Shown in pieces: positions 1 to 5,416 of a stretch of DNA of 7,138 nt. The DNA comes from Anaerolineae bacterium (GTDB lineage Bacteria > Chloroflexota > Anaerolineae > UBA1429). Under the pieces are notes generated by a model. The model was not told the DNA's origin. It saw only the letters and a program-made list of their open reading frames with translations, and ran no database searches. Location of the stretch: NCBI GenBank assembly GCA_016928125.1, contig JAFGLK010000184.1:1-7138 (forward strand), given 5' to 3'. Position numbers and translations under genes: made by a program. Numbering within the stretch: position 1 is the first letter of the stretch; each line of letters starts with the position of its first letter.

Positions 1-578
1 CCTACGTGCTCGCGTAGCGCCACCATGATCGGGATGTCAGCCTTGCCGCCCTTGTAGGAATGGGGCTTGTAGGCATGGATGCCCTGCTTCAAGCCCTCTT
101 CAATGTGCTCGATGTACATCTCCACCGGCCCATCGCCAGCGGTTCGGTAAGCCGGCACGCCATCGCGCATCTGCCCCAGCAGTTTGTAGATCGGCAGGCC
201 GGCCACCTTGCCGGCGATGTCCCACAGGCAGTTATCCAGCGTGCCGAACCAGCCCGGTTTTTGGTACACCCAGCGGGTACCGAGATGCAACTTCTGAAAG
301 ATGAACTCGCGCCTGAACGGGTCCTGGCCCAGCACATTGGCGCGCAATAGCTCGACGACGTAGGCCGGATCGCCCCCGTGACCATCAAACGAGCAGATGC
401 CCTCCACCCCCTCGTCGGTCTGCACGCGCATGATCATCTGATGCGCTGGGCGATCGAGCGGTTTGGATCGATGGGTATATTGGGTACGCTTGAGCCCGAC
501 CACCTGCACGATCTCGTGCAGGCTCGCCTTGCTCTCCGGCAGCTCCACGACATGAACCAGAATATCTGTGATCTTCAC
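1..578 (-). CDS. Enolase-superfamily enzyme (mandelate racemase/muconate lactonizing type), N-terminal part
   Basis: This is a partial gene: 192 codons are visible and the 3' part runs off the left edge. The start is GTG at 578-576, preceded by a good Shine-Dalgarno (AAAGGAGAAGG on the minus strand, 592-582; GGAG ends 7 nt before the GTG). No ATG gives the full N-terminus. The protein opens with the family's usual beta strand (KITDILVHVVELPE) and an N-terminal capping domain. Residues 115-135 hold the hallmark segment DNCLWDIAGK, then LPIYKLLG, which leads into the catalytic barrel. At residues 171-173 the barrel strand that usually carries the K-x-K acid/base motif reads K-P-H. The metal-binding Asp/Glu/Glu residues and the second catalytic base lie outside the window, so the substrate cannot be named. 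Members of this family are cytosolic Mg-dependent enzymes that abstract the proton alpha to a carboxylate; many are sugar-acid dehydratases, others racemases or cycloisomerases. The family call is firm; the reaction is unknown. Confidence 0.9.
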   Translation of the reverse strand, partial: MKITDILVHVVELPESKASLHEIVQVVGLKRTQYTHRSKPLDRPAHQMIMRVQTDEGVEGICSFDGHGGDPAYVVELLRANVLGQDPFRREFIFQKLHLGTRWVYQKPGWFGTLDNCLWDIAGKVAGLPIYKLLGQMRDGVPAYRTAGDGPVEMYIEHIEEGLKQGIHAYKPHSYKGGKADIPIMVALREHV

Positions 579-666
579 GCCCCTTCTCCTTTGTGAAAGG
601 TCGGCCGATAGCCGAGCATCTGTGACATGACAGGAACTGCCTGCTCGTGCCCCGCCACTGACGCGT

Positions 667-696
667 ATGACAAAGACCCTGCGCGGCAGATGTCAA
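667..696 (-). promoter_or_regulatory. Candidate promoter of the enolase-superfamily gene
   Basis: On the minus strand a perfect TTGACA (696-691) is followed after 18 bp by TGTCAT (672-667), a 4/6 match to the -10 consensus. Transcription would begin near 660 and leave a leader of about 80 nt before the GTG at 578. The -10 is weak, so the call rests mainly on the exact -35 and on its position in the only intergenic space upstream of the gene. Confidence 0.35.
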
Positions 697-711
697 GAGG
701 CCGTGCTGATC

Positions 712-727
712 CTCCGCACAGCGGGAG
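712..727 (-). terminator. Weak hairpin just after the YibE/F gene
   Basis: CCGC (714-717) and GCGG (721-724) pair around a 3-nt loop. CT (712-713) and AG (726-727) extend the stem past one bulged G. It begins 14 nt after the stop codon of the YibE/F gene (741-743, minus) and has no T-run. It may help end that transcript but would be a poor intrinsic terminator on its own. Confidence 0.25.
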
Positions 728-740
728 CAAGAGCATACCG

Positions 741-1979
741 CTATGAGAGGTTAGCTTGGCCCGTCTGAGGAGGGACACCACGACGGGGGGCTATCGCGGC
801 CAACCAGGTGGTGATAGGCACGGTCGCTACGAGGCCGGTGCTGGTCACCAACATGCGGACCACCTCCTCAGCCACGACCTCATAGCTTAGGACATACAAA
901 GGCGAGAGGGACTGATCGCCAAGTAGGAGCAGCAACGGCAGGGCAGAACCCGCATAGACCAGGGCGAGCGTGTTGACCACAGAGGCGATGTGATCGTGCC
1001 CCACCTGCATAGCACGCGAGTAAAGCTGTCTCCAGGTGAGGGAGCGATCCAGTGCCCATAGCTGTTCGACGACGCCGGCCTGCGCGACCGTCACATCGTC
1101 CAGCACGCCCAGGACGCCGATCACCATCCCGGCCAATAGCAGACCTCGCACGTCGATCCGCGCCGCCGTGCTGCCCTGCAGCATAGCCGCTTCCTCTGAG
1201 GCATAGCCGGTAAGCCTCGCCCAGGCCGTGAAGAGTAAGGCAATGGCGGCCGTCAGACCCAGCCCAATGGCTGAGCCGATCAGAGCCACGGTGGTCTTCC
1301 GGCTAAAGCCGTGCACCACATAGTAGCTCAGCGGCAGCGCCAGGCCTGCTGCAGCCAAGGCCATGGAGAGCGGATCTCGTCCCTCTGCCAGACGCGGGAT
1401 CAGGAAGGCAAAGATGACGCCAAACGATGTCGCCAGACCCAACAGCGAACGCGGCGCCCGCCTGCCCCCCACCGCGAGAACCAATCCCCCAAACGCCAAA
1501 CCCAGCCACAGGAGACGAACCCAGCGGGCATATCCGACCACATAGTAGCTCAACCCGCCGTTCGGGCCACGGCTCTCAGAGACGTAAACGAGTTCGCCTG
1601 GGCTCAGAGTTGCTACGCCGGCGTACTCGTGCACCTCGTGCTGCATGGTGATCACCTCGCCCATGCGGCGGCCTAGCGCCACTTTGAGATCGAGCTCCTG
1701 GATTAGCGATGCCTGCCCCAGACCAGAGGGCTCTGGCCGCTCACGCACGGCAACCACGGCGGCAAGGAGTATGGTTTCCTCAGGTGGGTCCGACTCGGCG
1801 TCTTGTGGCTGCGCGACACACACTCCGGGCAGCAGAGCGAACACGAGGAGACAGAGAGCCAAGGCCGCTGCCGATCTCAGGAGCCCGGTTACGCTTGGCC
1901 GCGCCCCGCAAGAGGCAGGAGGGTGAACAGACCCCATCTGCGCCTGCGCAGACGTCTGAGGATAGAGGAAAGTGGCCAT
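741..1979 (-). CDS. YibE/F-family multi-pass membrane protein
   Basis: 412 aa. A hydrophobic segment at residues 34-56, ending near VCVAQ, looks like a signal peptide or N-terminal anchor. Residues about 65-150 form a non-hydrophobic, probably extracytoplasmic part. About seven membrane segments follow: roughly 154-170, 179-196, 204-222, 230-253, 279-299, 331-354 and 376-397. The YibE/F signatures are GVLDDVTVAQ (291-300) and GHDHIASVVNTLALVYAG (327-344), where the family normally has a G-x-x-x-D-V stretch and a conserved 'NTL..AY.G' helix. Members are conserved integral membrane proteins, often called putative transporters, with no settled biochemical role. The ATG at 1979 has no Shine-Dalgarno but sits 7 nt downstream of a possible -10 box. 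An internal ATG at residue 15 (1937) would give a more ordinary signal peptide, so the exact start is open. There is no lipobox. It lies downstream of the RRM gene and upstream of the enolase-superfamily gene on the same strand, with 240- and 162-nt gaps, so an operon is not implied. Confidence 0.88.
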   Translation of the reverse strand: MATFLYPQTSAQAQMGSVHPPASCGARPSVTGLLRSAAALALCLLVFALLPGVCVAQPQDAESDPPEETILLAAVVAVRERPEPSGLGQASLIQELDLKVALGRRMGEVITMQHEVHEYAGVATLSPGELVYVSESRGPNGGLSYYVVGYARWVRLLWLGLAFGGLVLAVGGRRAPRSLLGLATSFGVIFAFLIPRLAEGRDPLSMALAAAGLALPLSYYVVHGFSRKTTVALIGSAIGLGLTAAIALLFTAWARLTGYASEEAAMLQGSTAARIDVRGLLLAGMVIGVLGVLDDVTVAQAGVVEQLWALDRSLTWRQLYSRAMQVGHDHIASVVNTLALVYAGSALPLLLLLGDQSLSPLYVLSYEVVAEEVVRMLVTSTGLVATVPITTWLAAIAPRRGVPPQTGQANLS

Positions 1980-1985
1980 GTGGCG

Positions 1986-2014
1986 AGCATACCACGATAG
2001 CGATCCGGAGCCAA
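1986..2014 (-). promoter_or_regulatory. Extended -10 promoter abutting the YibE/F start codon
   Basis: On the minus strand TTGGCT (2014-2009, 4/6) is followed after 17 bp by TATGCT (1991-1986, 4/6). The -10 is preceded by TG and one base (TGGTATGCT), the extended -10 pattern. The next purine about 7 nt downstream is the A of the ATG at 1979, so the transcript would be leaderless or nearly so. This fits the absence of a Shine-Dalgarno there. Confidence 0.4.
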
Positions 2015-2062
2015 AATCCCCGGTGATTCAGTGGCCCAGACTCGATGGCTCGACACCACTGA

Positions 2063-2092
2063 ACGGCGCCCAACGATGACGTTGGGCGCCGT
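2063..2092. terminator. Perfect 13-bp GC-rich hairpin without a T-run
   Basis: The arms 2063-2075 and 2080-2092 are exact reverse complements closed by an ATGA loop, and most of the pairs are G-C. It is the strongest stem in the gap after the RRM gene. Lacking a U-tract, it resembles the 'I-shaped' terminators described in some high-GC bacteria, or it could be a binding site or part of the larger dyad-rich element. Confidence 0.4.
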
Positions 2093-2191
2093 CCGAGATG
2101 TCAAAATCTCATTCTTGCGCTGTCCAGGTGGACCAACACAGCGTCTCTGTGTCGTCCCTCAGAGTTCACCTGGCCTTCACTGACTCAAGAC

Positions 2192-2211
2192 CCTCTCGCG
2201 TCAGCGAGAGG
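2192..2211 (-). terminator. Terminator-like hairpin directly after the RRM gene
   Basis: An 8-bp perfect stem (2192-2199 with 2204-2211) with a 4-nt loop begins 8 nt after the RRM gene's TAG (2222-2220). On the minus strand it is followed by GGTCTTGAG, only a poor U-tract. Its position argues for transcript ending or 3'-end protection of the RRM mRNA. Confidence 0.45.
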
Positions 2212-2219
2212 CCTATCCT

Positions 2220-2510
2220 CTACCAGCGGCTGCTGGCGCTGTACCCGCGATTGTCTCGTGGGGCGCGCGGCCTGGCTTCGGCCACGCGGATCGCGCGGCC
2301 GTCGAGTTCCTTGCCATTGAACTGCTCAATGGCGGCGGCGGCGGCCGTCTCATCTGTCATCTCCACAAAGCCAAAGCCCCTGGAGCGGCCGGTGTAGCGA
2401 TCCGTCACCACAGCCGCCTCGACAACCTGGCCCGCTTGCGCGAACAGGCTCTCGAGTGTGCTCTCGGTGGTGTCATATGACAGATTGCCTACGTATAGTT
2501 TCTTGTTCAC
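2220..2510 (-). CDS. Single-RRM RNA-binding protein
   Basis: 96 aa, a lone RNA recognition motif. RNP2 is LYVGNL at residues 5-10 and RNP1 is RGFGFVEM at 44-51, with the aromatic residues Y6, F46 and F48 that stack on RNA bases in place. The rest of the fold is complete (a helix near 16-27, a second near 54-65, and a last strand near 73-78), followed by a short basic tail (ARPRAPRDNRGYSASSRW) that is not strongly glycine-rich. The start is GTG at 2510: an AGGAG lies 11 nt upstream (2526-2522) and the RRM fold begins at once. A longer reading from ATG 2558 would place that AGGAG inside the coding region and add 16 unrelated residues, so I reject it. Bacterial proteins of this type, common in Cyanobacteria and Chloroflexota, are cytosolic single-stranded RNA binders; several are cold-induced. 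The gene has its own promoter and a long leader, and faces away from the EF-G gene. Confidence 0.94.
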   Translation of the reverse strand: MNKKLYVGNLSYDTTESTLESLFAQAGQVVEAAVVTDRYTGRSRGFGFVEMTDETAAAAAIEQFNGKELDGRAIRVAEARPRAPRDNRGYSASSRW

Positions 2511-2553
2511 GATTCTACTTTCTCCTGTTTTTGGCGGCCAGCGCGCATGGATG

Positions 2554-2608
2554 CTCAAGACTCGCGTCCCGCTTGAGGGACAAGCGCCGCGGTGCTCAAG
2601 TCCTTGAG
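2554..2608 (-). promoter_or_regulatory. Switch-like hairpins in the RRM gene leader
   Basis: Within the long leader, CTCAAG and CTTGAG alternate: CTCAAG 2554-2559, CTTGAG 2572-2577, CTCAAG 2595-2600, CTTGAG 2603-2608. They can pair as 2554/2572 plus 2595/2603, or as 2572/2595. GTCCC 2566-2570 with GGGAC 2577-2581, and GCTTG 2571-2575 with CAAGC 2581-2585, compete for the same bases. Such mutually exclusive stems 44-98 nt before the start codon suggest post-transcriptional control, perhaps by temperature or by the RRM protein itself. The pairings are seen; the role is inferred. Confidence 0.4.
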
Positions 2609-2728
2609 AGTCCTGCTTGGCAGAGGTTCAGTCGTTCAACGCTCTTGGAGAAGAGAATCGAGAGGCCGATCCGTACGTCTGCGGGGAGTTCTCAATGCTA
2701 ACCTGACCTAATCCTGATTACGAGAGTT

Positions 2729-2757
2729 ATTATGTCATACTTATCAGTTCCTGTCAA
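2729..2757 (-). promoter_or_regulatory. Near-consensus promoter of the RRM gene
   Basis: On the minus strand TTGACA (2757-2752, 6/6) is separated by exactly 17 bp from CATAAT (2734-2729, 5/6). The surrounding bases are AT-rich against a GC-rich background. Transcription should start near 2722 and give a 5' leader of about 212 nt before the GTG at 2510. This is the best sigma-70-type promoter in the window. Confidence 0.75.
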
Positions 2758-2768
2758 ACTCGGCGGAT

Positions 2769-2817
2769 GCCCCGGAAAGGGGCGTGTCTGTCTCCGCCTT
2801 TGGCGACCCAGGCGGAG
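2769..2817. other. Two hairpins between the divergent promoters
   Basis: GCCCC (2769-2773) pairs with GGGGC (2779-2783) around GGAAA, and CTCCGCCT (2792-2799) pairs with AGGCGGAG (2810-2817) around 10 nt. Both lie between the -35 of the RRM promoter (2757) and the -35 of the EF-G promoter (2940), so neither predicted transcript includes them. They may be operators or part of an unseen RNA. I see no gene in the rest of 2758-2939. Confidence 0.35.
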
Positions 2818-2939
2818 CTTATGTTGGCCCTCAGTGCCTGCGCGTGAATCGCTGCGAACACCTGGTTATATCAGTGCCTTGTAGCTGGTCTGGCTGAGCA
2901 GTTGGTTCACAGAGGGGCGAGGGCGCGAGGGCAACGTTT

Positions 2940-2968
2940 TTGGCGTTCTGGTCAAAATGCGGTATAGT
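2940..2968 (+). promoter_or_regulatory. Promoter of the EF-G paralogue
   Basis: TTGGCG (2940-2945, 4/6) is followed after 17 bp by TATAGT (2963-2968, 5/6). Transcription would start near 2975, leaving a 5' leader of about 144 nt before the ATG at 3119. It faces away from the RRM promoter, so both genes share one intergenic control region. Confidence 0.6.
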
Positions 2969-3010
2969 GAGAGTTCGTGTGCGCTCGGCCTGGCTTCATG
3001 GATGTGGCCC

Positions 3011-3064
3011 GGACCTGTGGCCGAAATCGGTGAGATGTCAGGCCCTTTTTTGCGCCCACAGGCC
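3011..3064 (+). promoter_or_regulatory. Alternative hairpins with a T-run in the EF-G leader
   Basis: CCTG (3014-3017) can pair with CAGG (3039-3042), extended by GG/CC at 3011-3012/3044-3045 past one A-C mismatch, and is followed at once by six T (3046-3051), as in an intrinsic terminator. The same left arm pairs better with CCACAGG (3056-3062), extended by GG/CC past a bulged A, a stem that encloses the T-run. The terminator stem is weak, and its mismatch would be a U-G pair on the opposite strand, which counts against it. The second stem forms only after the T-run is transcribed, so a classic antiterminator is unlikely. Confidence 0.25.
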
Positions 3065-3083
3065 GATCAGAACAGCGGAAAGC

Positions 3084-3122
3084 ATGATTGAGAGCTCGAT
3101 CTCATCGGGAGAATCAAGATGA
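3084..3122 (+). CDS. Possible 12-residue leader peptide overlapping the EF-G start
   Basis: An ATG at 3084 opens a 12-codon frame, [12 protein letters not shown], ending in TGA at 3120-3122. The stop overlaps the EF-G start codon as ATGA (3119-3122), the usual arrangement for translational coupling. Five of the 12 residues are serine. The upstream GCGGAAAG is only a weak Shine-Dalgarno, while EF-G has its own GGGAG inside this frame. The small size and weak start mean it may be chance. Confidence 0.2.
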   Translation: MIESSISSGESR

Positions 3123-5188
3123 GAGACACACGTCTGGAAGAACTTAGAAACATAGGGATCATCGCTCACATTGACGCAGGCAAAACAACCGTCACCGAGC
3201 GGGTCTTGTTGCATACGGGGCGCATCCATCGCCTCGGCAATGTAGACGAGGGCAACACCGTCACCGACTTTATGCCGCAAGAGCGCGAGCGGGGCATCAC
3301 GATCCAGTCTGCAGCCATCACCTGCGAGTGGAACCGCCATCAGATCAATGTGATCGACACACCTGGGCATATCGACTTTACGGCCGAGGTCCAACGGGCC
3401 CTGCGGGTCCTGGATGGCGGCGTGGTCGTGTTCGATGGCGTGGCTGGCGTCGAGCCCCAGTCAGAGACGGTCTGGCGTCAGGCCGACCGCTACGGTGTGC
3501 CGCGTATCTGCTTTGTCAACAAGCTGGACCGTGCGGGCGCCAGCCTGGATCACACCGTGGGCATGATCCGGAGGCGCCTGGGCGCCCATCCCATCGTGCT
3601 GCAGATTCCCATTGGCCGAGAGGATGCGCTCTCGGGGGTCATCGACCTGGTGGAGATGCGCGCGGTCTATTTCAGTGGCGAGGAAGGCGTGCGGGAGACG
3701 CGATCGATCCCAGCGGAGCTGGCGGATGAGGCGGCGCGGCGCCGCGAGATGCTGATCGAGGCCCTGGCCGATGTTGATGACGAGATCGCCCTGGCCTATC
3801 TCGAAGAGCACACGCTGAGCCAGGCCACGCTCAAGACAGCCCTGCGCAAGGCCACGTGCGAAAATCGCGCCGTGCCGGTGTTGTGCGGTTCGGCGCTCAA
3901 GAACGTGGGTGTTCAGCCGCTATTGGATGCGGTAGTTGACTATTTGCCCTCCCCGCTGGAGGTCGACAGCATGGTTGGGCATGATCCGATCGATGAGCGC
4001 GAGATCGTGTGCCGCCCCGATGATCGCGAGCCCATGGCTGCGCTGATCTTCAAGATCAGCACCGACCCGTACGTGGGCAAGCTCTCGTTTCTGCGCGTCT
4101 ATTCGGGCGTGGTGCGCCGAGGCGACTCGGTGCTCAACACCACGGCGGGCCAGCGCGAGCGCATCGGCCGTCTGGTGCGCATGCATGCGGACAGCCGTGA
4201 AGAGATCGAGGAACTGCACGCTGGCGATATCGGCGCCGTGCTCGGATTCAAATCGGGCAAGACCGGCCATACCCTGTGTGACGAGTCTCGGCCTGTGGCC
4301 CTGGAGGAGATCAGCTTTCCTGCTCCCGTCATCGAGGTGTCTATTGACACGAGAAGCCGGGCTGATGCGGACAAGCTGGGCATGGCCCTGCAGCGGCTCT
4401 GCGAGGAGGACCCGACTCTGTATGTTCGGCAGGATGAGCAGACCGAAGAGACCATCCTGGCCGGCATGGGTGAGCTGCACCTAGAGGTCATCGTGGACCG
4501 CCTGAAGCGCGAGTTCAACGTGGATGTCAAGGTCGGGGCGCCCAAGGTGGCCTACTGCGAGACGATCACTCGCCCCGCGGCGGCCGAAGGCAGGCTGGTC
4601 AAGCAGAGCGGCGGCCGTGGCCAATACGCCGTGGTGGATATCGAAGTCGAGCCGCTCGAGGCGGGTGCCGGCTTTCGGTTCGAGAACAAGATCTACGGGG
4701 GCGCCATTCCCCGCGAGTACATCCCGGCTGTGGAGGCCGGCATCTTGGACGCCATGAAGGCCGGGCCTCTGGCCAAGCAGCCTGTGGTGGATATCCAAGT
4801 CTCGCTGGTCGATGGCAAGTACCACGAGGTCGATTCTTCGGAGCAGGCCTTCCGCATGGCCGGAGCATTTGCCCTCAGGAACGCCGTGCTCAGGGGCGCG
4901 CCGATCCTGATGGAGCCGGTCATGCAGGTGGATGTGGTGGCCGCCCGCGACTATACGGGAGACGTGATCCGGGATCTGAGCAGCCGTGCGGCTCAGGTGA
5001 CCGGCATCGAGCCGCACGATACGGGCGTGCAGAGCATCACGGCGCACGTGCCACTGGCGCGTATGTTCGGGTATGCTACCAGTCTGCGCTCGGCAACCCA
5101 GGGGCGCGGCACCTTTAGTATGCAGTTCTCGCACTACCAGAAGGTGAGCGACGAGACGACACGCGAGCTGATTGCCGAGATCGCCTGA
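3119..5188 (+). CDS. Elongation factor G-type translational GTPase (EF-G paralogue)
   Basis: 689 aa, full length for EF-G. The G domain has all motifs: P-loop AHIDAGKTT (16-24), switch I RGIT (58-61), DTPGH (80-84), NKLD (134-137) and GSAL (257-260). Domain II spans about 304-390, III 403-480, IV 481-600 with the tip loop YHEVDSSEQ (568-576), and V 605-685. EF-G drives tRNA-mRNA translocation and, with RRF, ribosome splitting in the cytosol. Switch I reads [20 protein letters not shown] (46-65), close to mitochondrial EF-G2 ([16 protein letters not shown] from memory) and unlike the usual MDWMEQE-type of EF-G1. The gene is not next to rpsL, rpsG or tuf, so it is probably a second copy. Start ATG 3119 has GGGAG (3107-3111) 7 nt upstream. 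It has its own promoter and terminator. Domain IV and the intact GTPase motifs argue against a decayed copy; it is not Tet(M)-like in the switch region. Whether it translocates, recycles or protects ribosomes is not decidable here. Confidence 0.95.
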   Translation: MRDTRLEELRNIGIIAHIDAGKTTVTERVLLHTGRIHRLGNVDEGNTVTDFMPQERERGITIQSAAITCEWNRHQINVIDTPGHIDFTAEVQRALRVLDGGVVVFDGVAGVEPQSETVWRQADRYGVPRICFVNKLDRAGASLDHTVGMIRRRLGAHPIVLQIPIGREDALSGVIDLVEMRAVYFSGEEGVRETRSIPAELADEAARRREMLIEALADVDDEIALAYLEEHTLSQATLKTALRKATCENRAVPVLCGSALKNVGVQPLLDAVVDYLPSPLEVDSMVGHDPIDEREIVCRPDDREPMAALIFKISTDPYVGKLSFLRVYSGVVRRGDSVLNTTAGQRERIGRLVRMHADSREEIEELHAGDIGAVLGFKSGKTGHTLCDESRPVALEEISFPAPVIEVSIDTRSRADADKLGMALQRLCEEDPTLYVRQDEQTEETILAGMGELHLEVIVDRLKREFNVDVKVGAPKVAYCETITRPAAAEGRLVKQSGGRGQYAVVDIEVEPLEAGAGFRFENKIYGGAIPREYIPAVEAGILDAMKAGPLAKQPVVDIQVSLVDGKYHEVDSSEQAFRMAGAFALRNAVLRGAPILMEPVMQVDVVAARDYTGDVIRDLSSRAAQVTGIEPHDTGVQSITAHVPLARMFGYATSLRSATQGRGTFSMQFSHYQKVSDETTRELIAEIA

Positions 5189-5237
5189 TTCTCTCGTCTG
5201 GCCCGCGGGCGAAGCTCGCGAAACGGGAAAACCGTCG

Positions 5238-5291
5238 AAAGCCTGCCTTGCATTGTGGGCTCGAATGCCCAGAATATGAGGCGGGCTTTTT
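5238..5291 (+). terminator. Two-tier intrinsic terminator after EF-G
   Basis: AAAGCCTGCCT (5238-5248) pairs with AGGCGGGCTTT (5279-5289) over 11 bp, including one U-G wobble, and the T-run 5287-5291 follows. Inside the loop TGGGC (5256-5260) pairs with GCCCA (5267-5271). The wobble pairs only in the plus-strand RNA, matching the direction of the EF-G gene, whose stop is 50 nt upstream. It separates EF-G from the PIG-L gene. Confidence 0.85.
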
Positions 5292-5306
5292 GGTTTGTGC
5301 ACCTGC

Positions 5307-5351
5307 CTCGCGAGAGCGCGAGTCGATCGGTCTTGGACACCGCCCCCGGTG
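5307..5351 (+). other. Small hairpins in the gap before the PIG-L gene
   Basis: CTCGCG (5307-5312) pairs with CGCGAG (5317-5322) around AGAG, and CACCG (5338-5342) with CGGTG (5347-5351) around CCCC. They lie between the EF-G terminator and the PIG-L start. I see no convincing -35/-10 pair in 5292-5416, although a promoter should be here because of the terminator. The hairpins may belong to the leader or to an operator. Confidence 0.3.
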
Positions 5352-5416
5352 AATTCCCTTCGCCGTGCAGGACTCGTGCGCAGGAGCACTCTGACGATTT
5401 CGGGAGGTCAAGCAGG

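Larger units (their letters stand above)
2027..2211. other. Dyad-rich intergenic element: five consecutive hairpins
   Basis: This fills most of the 240-nt gap between the RRM gene and the YibE/F gene. In order: (A) TTCAGTGG 2027-2034 with CCACTGAA 2056-2063, with an inner TCGA/TCGA stem (2042-2053) around a TGGC loop. (B) a perfect 13-bp stem, 2063-2075 with 2080-2092, loop ATGA. (C) GAGAT 2095-2099 with ATCTC 2106-2110. (D) a 10-bp stem, 2124-2133 with 2164-2173, with an inner ACACAG/CTGTGT stem (2136-2141, 2147-2152) around a CGTCT loop. (E) CCTCTCGC 2192-2199 with GCGAGAGG 2204-2211, loop GTCA. In D the pair 2131/2166 is G-U on the plus strand but C-A on the minus, a mild hint for a plus-strand RNA. 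There is no T-run on either strand. It could be a structured small RNA, a terminator cluster or a protein-binding dyad array. I recognise no known RNA family in it. Confidence 0.5.

Noticed and set aside
1311..1676. Plus-strand open frame of 121 codons inside the YibE/F gene
   Set aside because: Composition is typical of a reversed hydrophobic gene, and the opposite strand encodes clear membrane helices with family signatures.
2081..2104. Minus-strand promoter with TTGACA at 2104-2099 for the YibE/F gene
   Set aside because: The -35 is perfect, but the only -10 at proper spacing (CGTCAT) matches 3 of 6 and lies within the 13-bp hairpin; the extended -10 at 1986-1994 is a better candidate.
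2220..2558. RRM gene starting at ATG 2558
   Set aside because: The extra 16 residues are not part of the RRM fold, and the AGGAG at 2522-2526 points to GTG 2510 as the start.
3920..4480. Minus-strand open frame of 186 codons opposite EF-G domains II-III
   Set aside because: Same reason: an antisense shadow of a conserved coding region, without a ribosome binding site or family features.
3119..5188. Tetracycline ribosomal protection protein
   Set aside because: The switch I and domain IV tip (YHEVDSSEQ) follow EF-G and not Tet(M)-type sequences.
4481..5389. Long minus-strand open frame of about 300 codons opposite the EF-G gene
   Set aside because: It is antisense to conserved domains of EF-G, matches no family I know, and long antisense frames are common in GC-rich genes.
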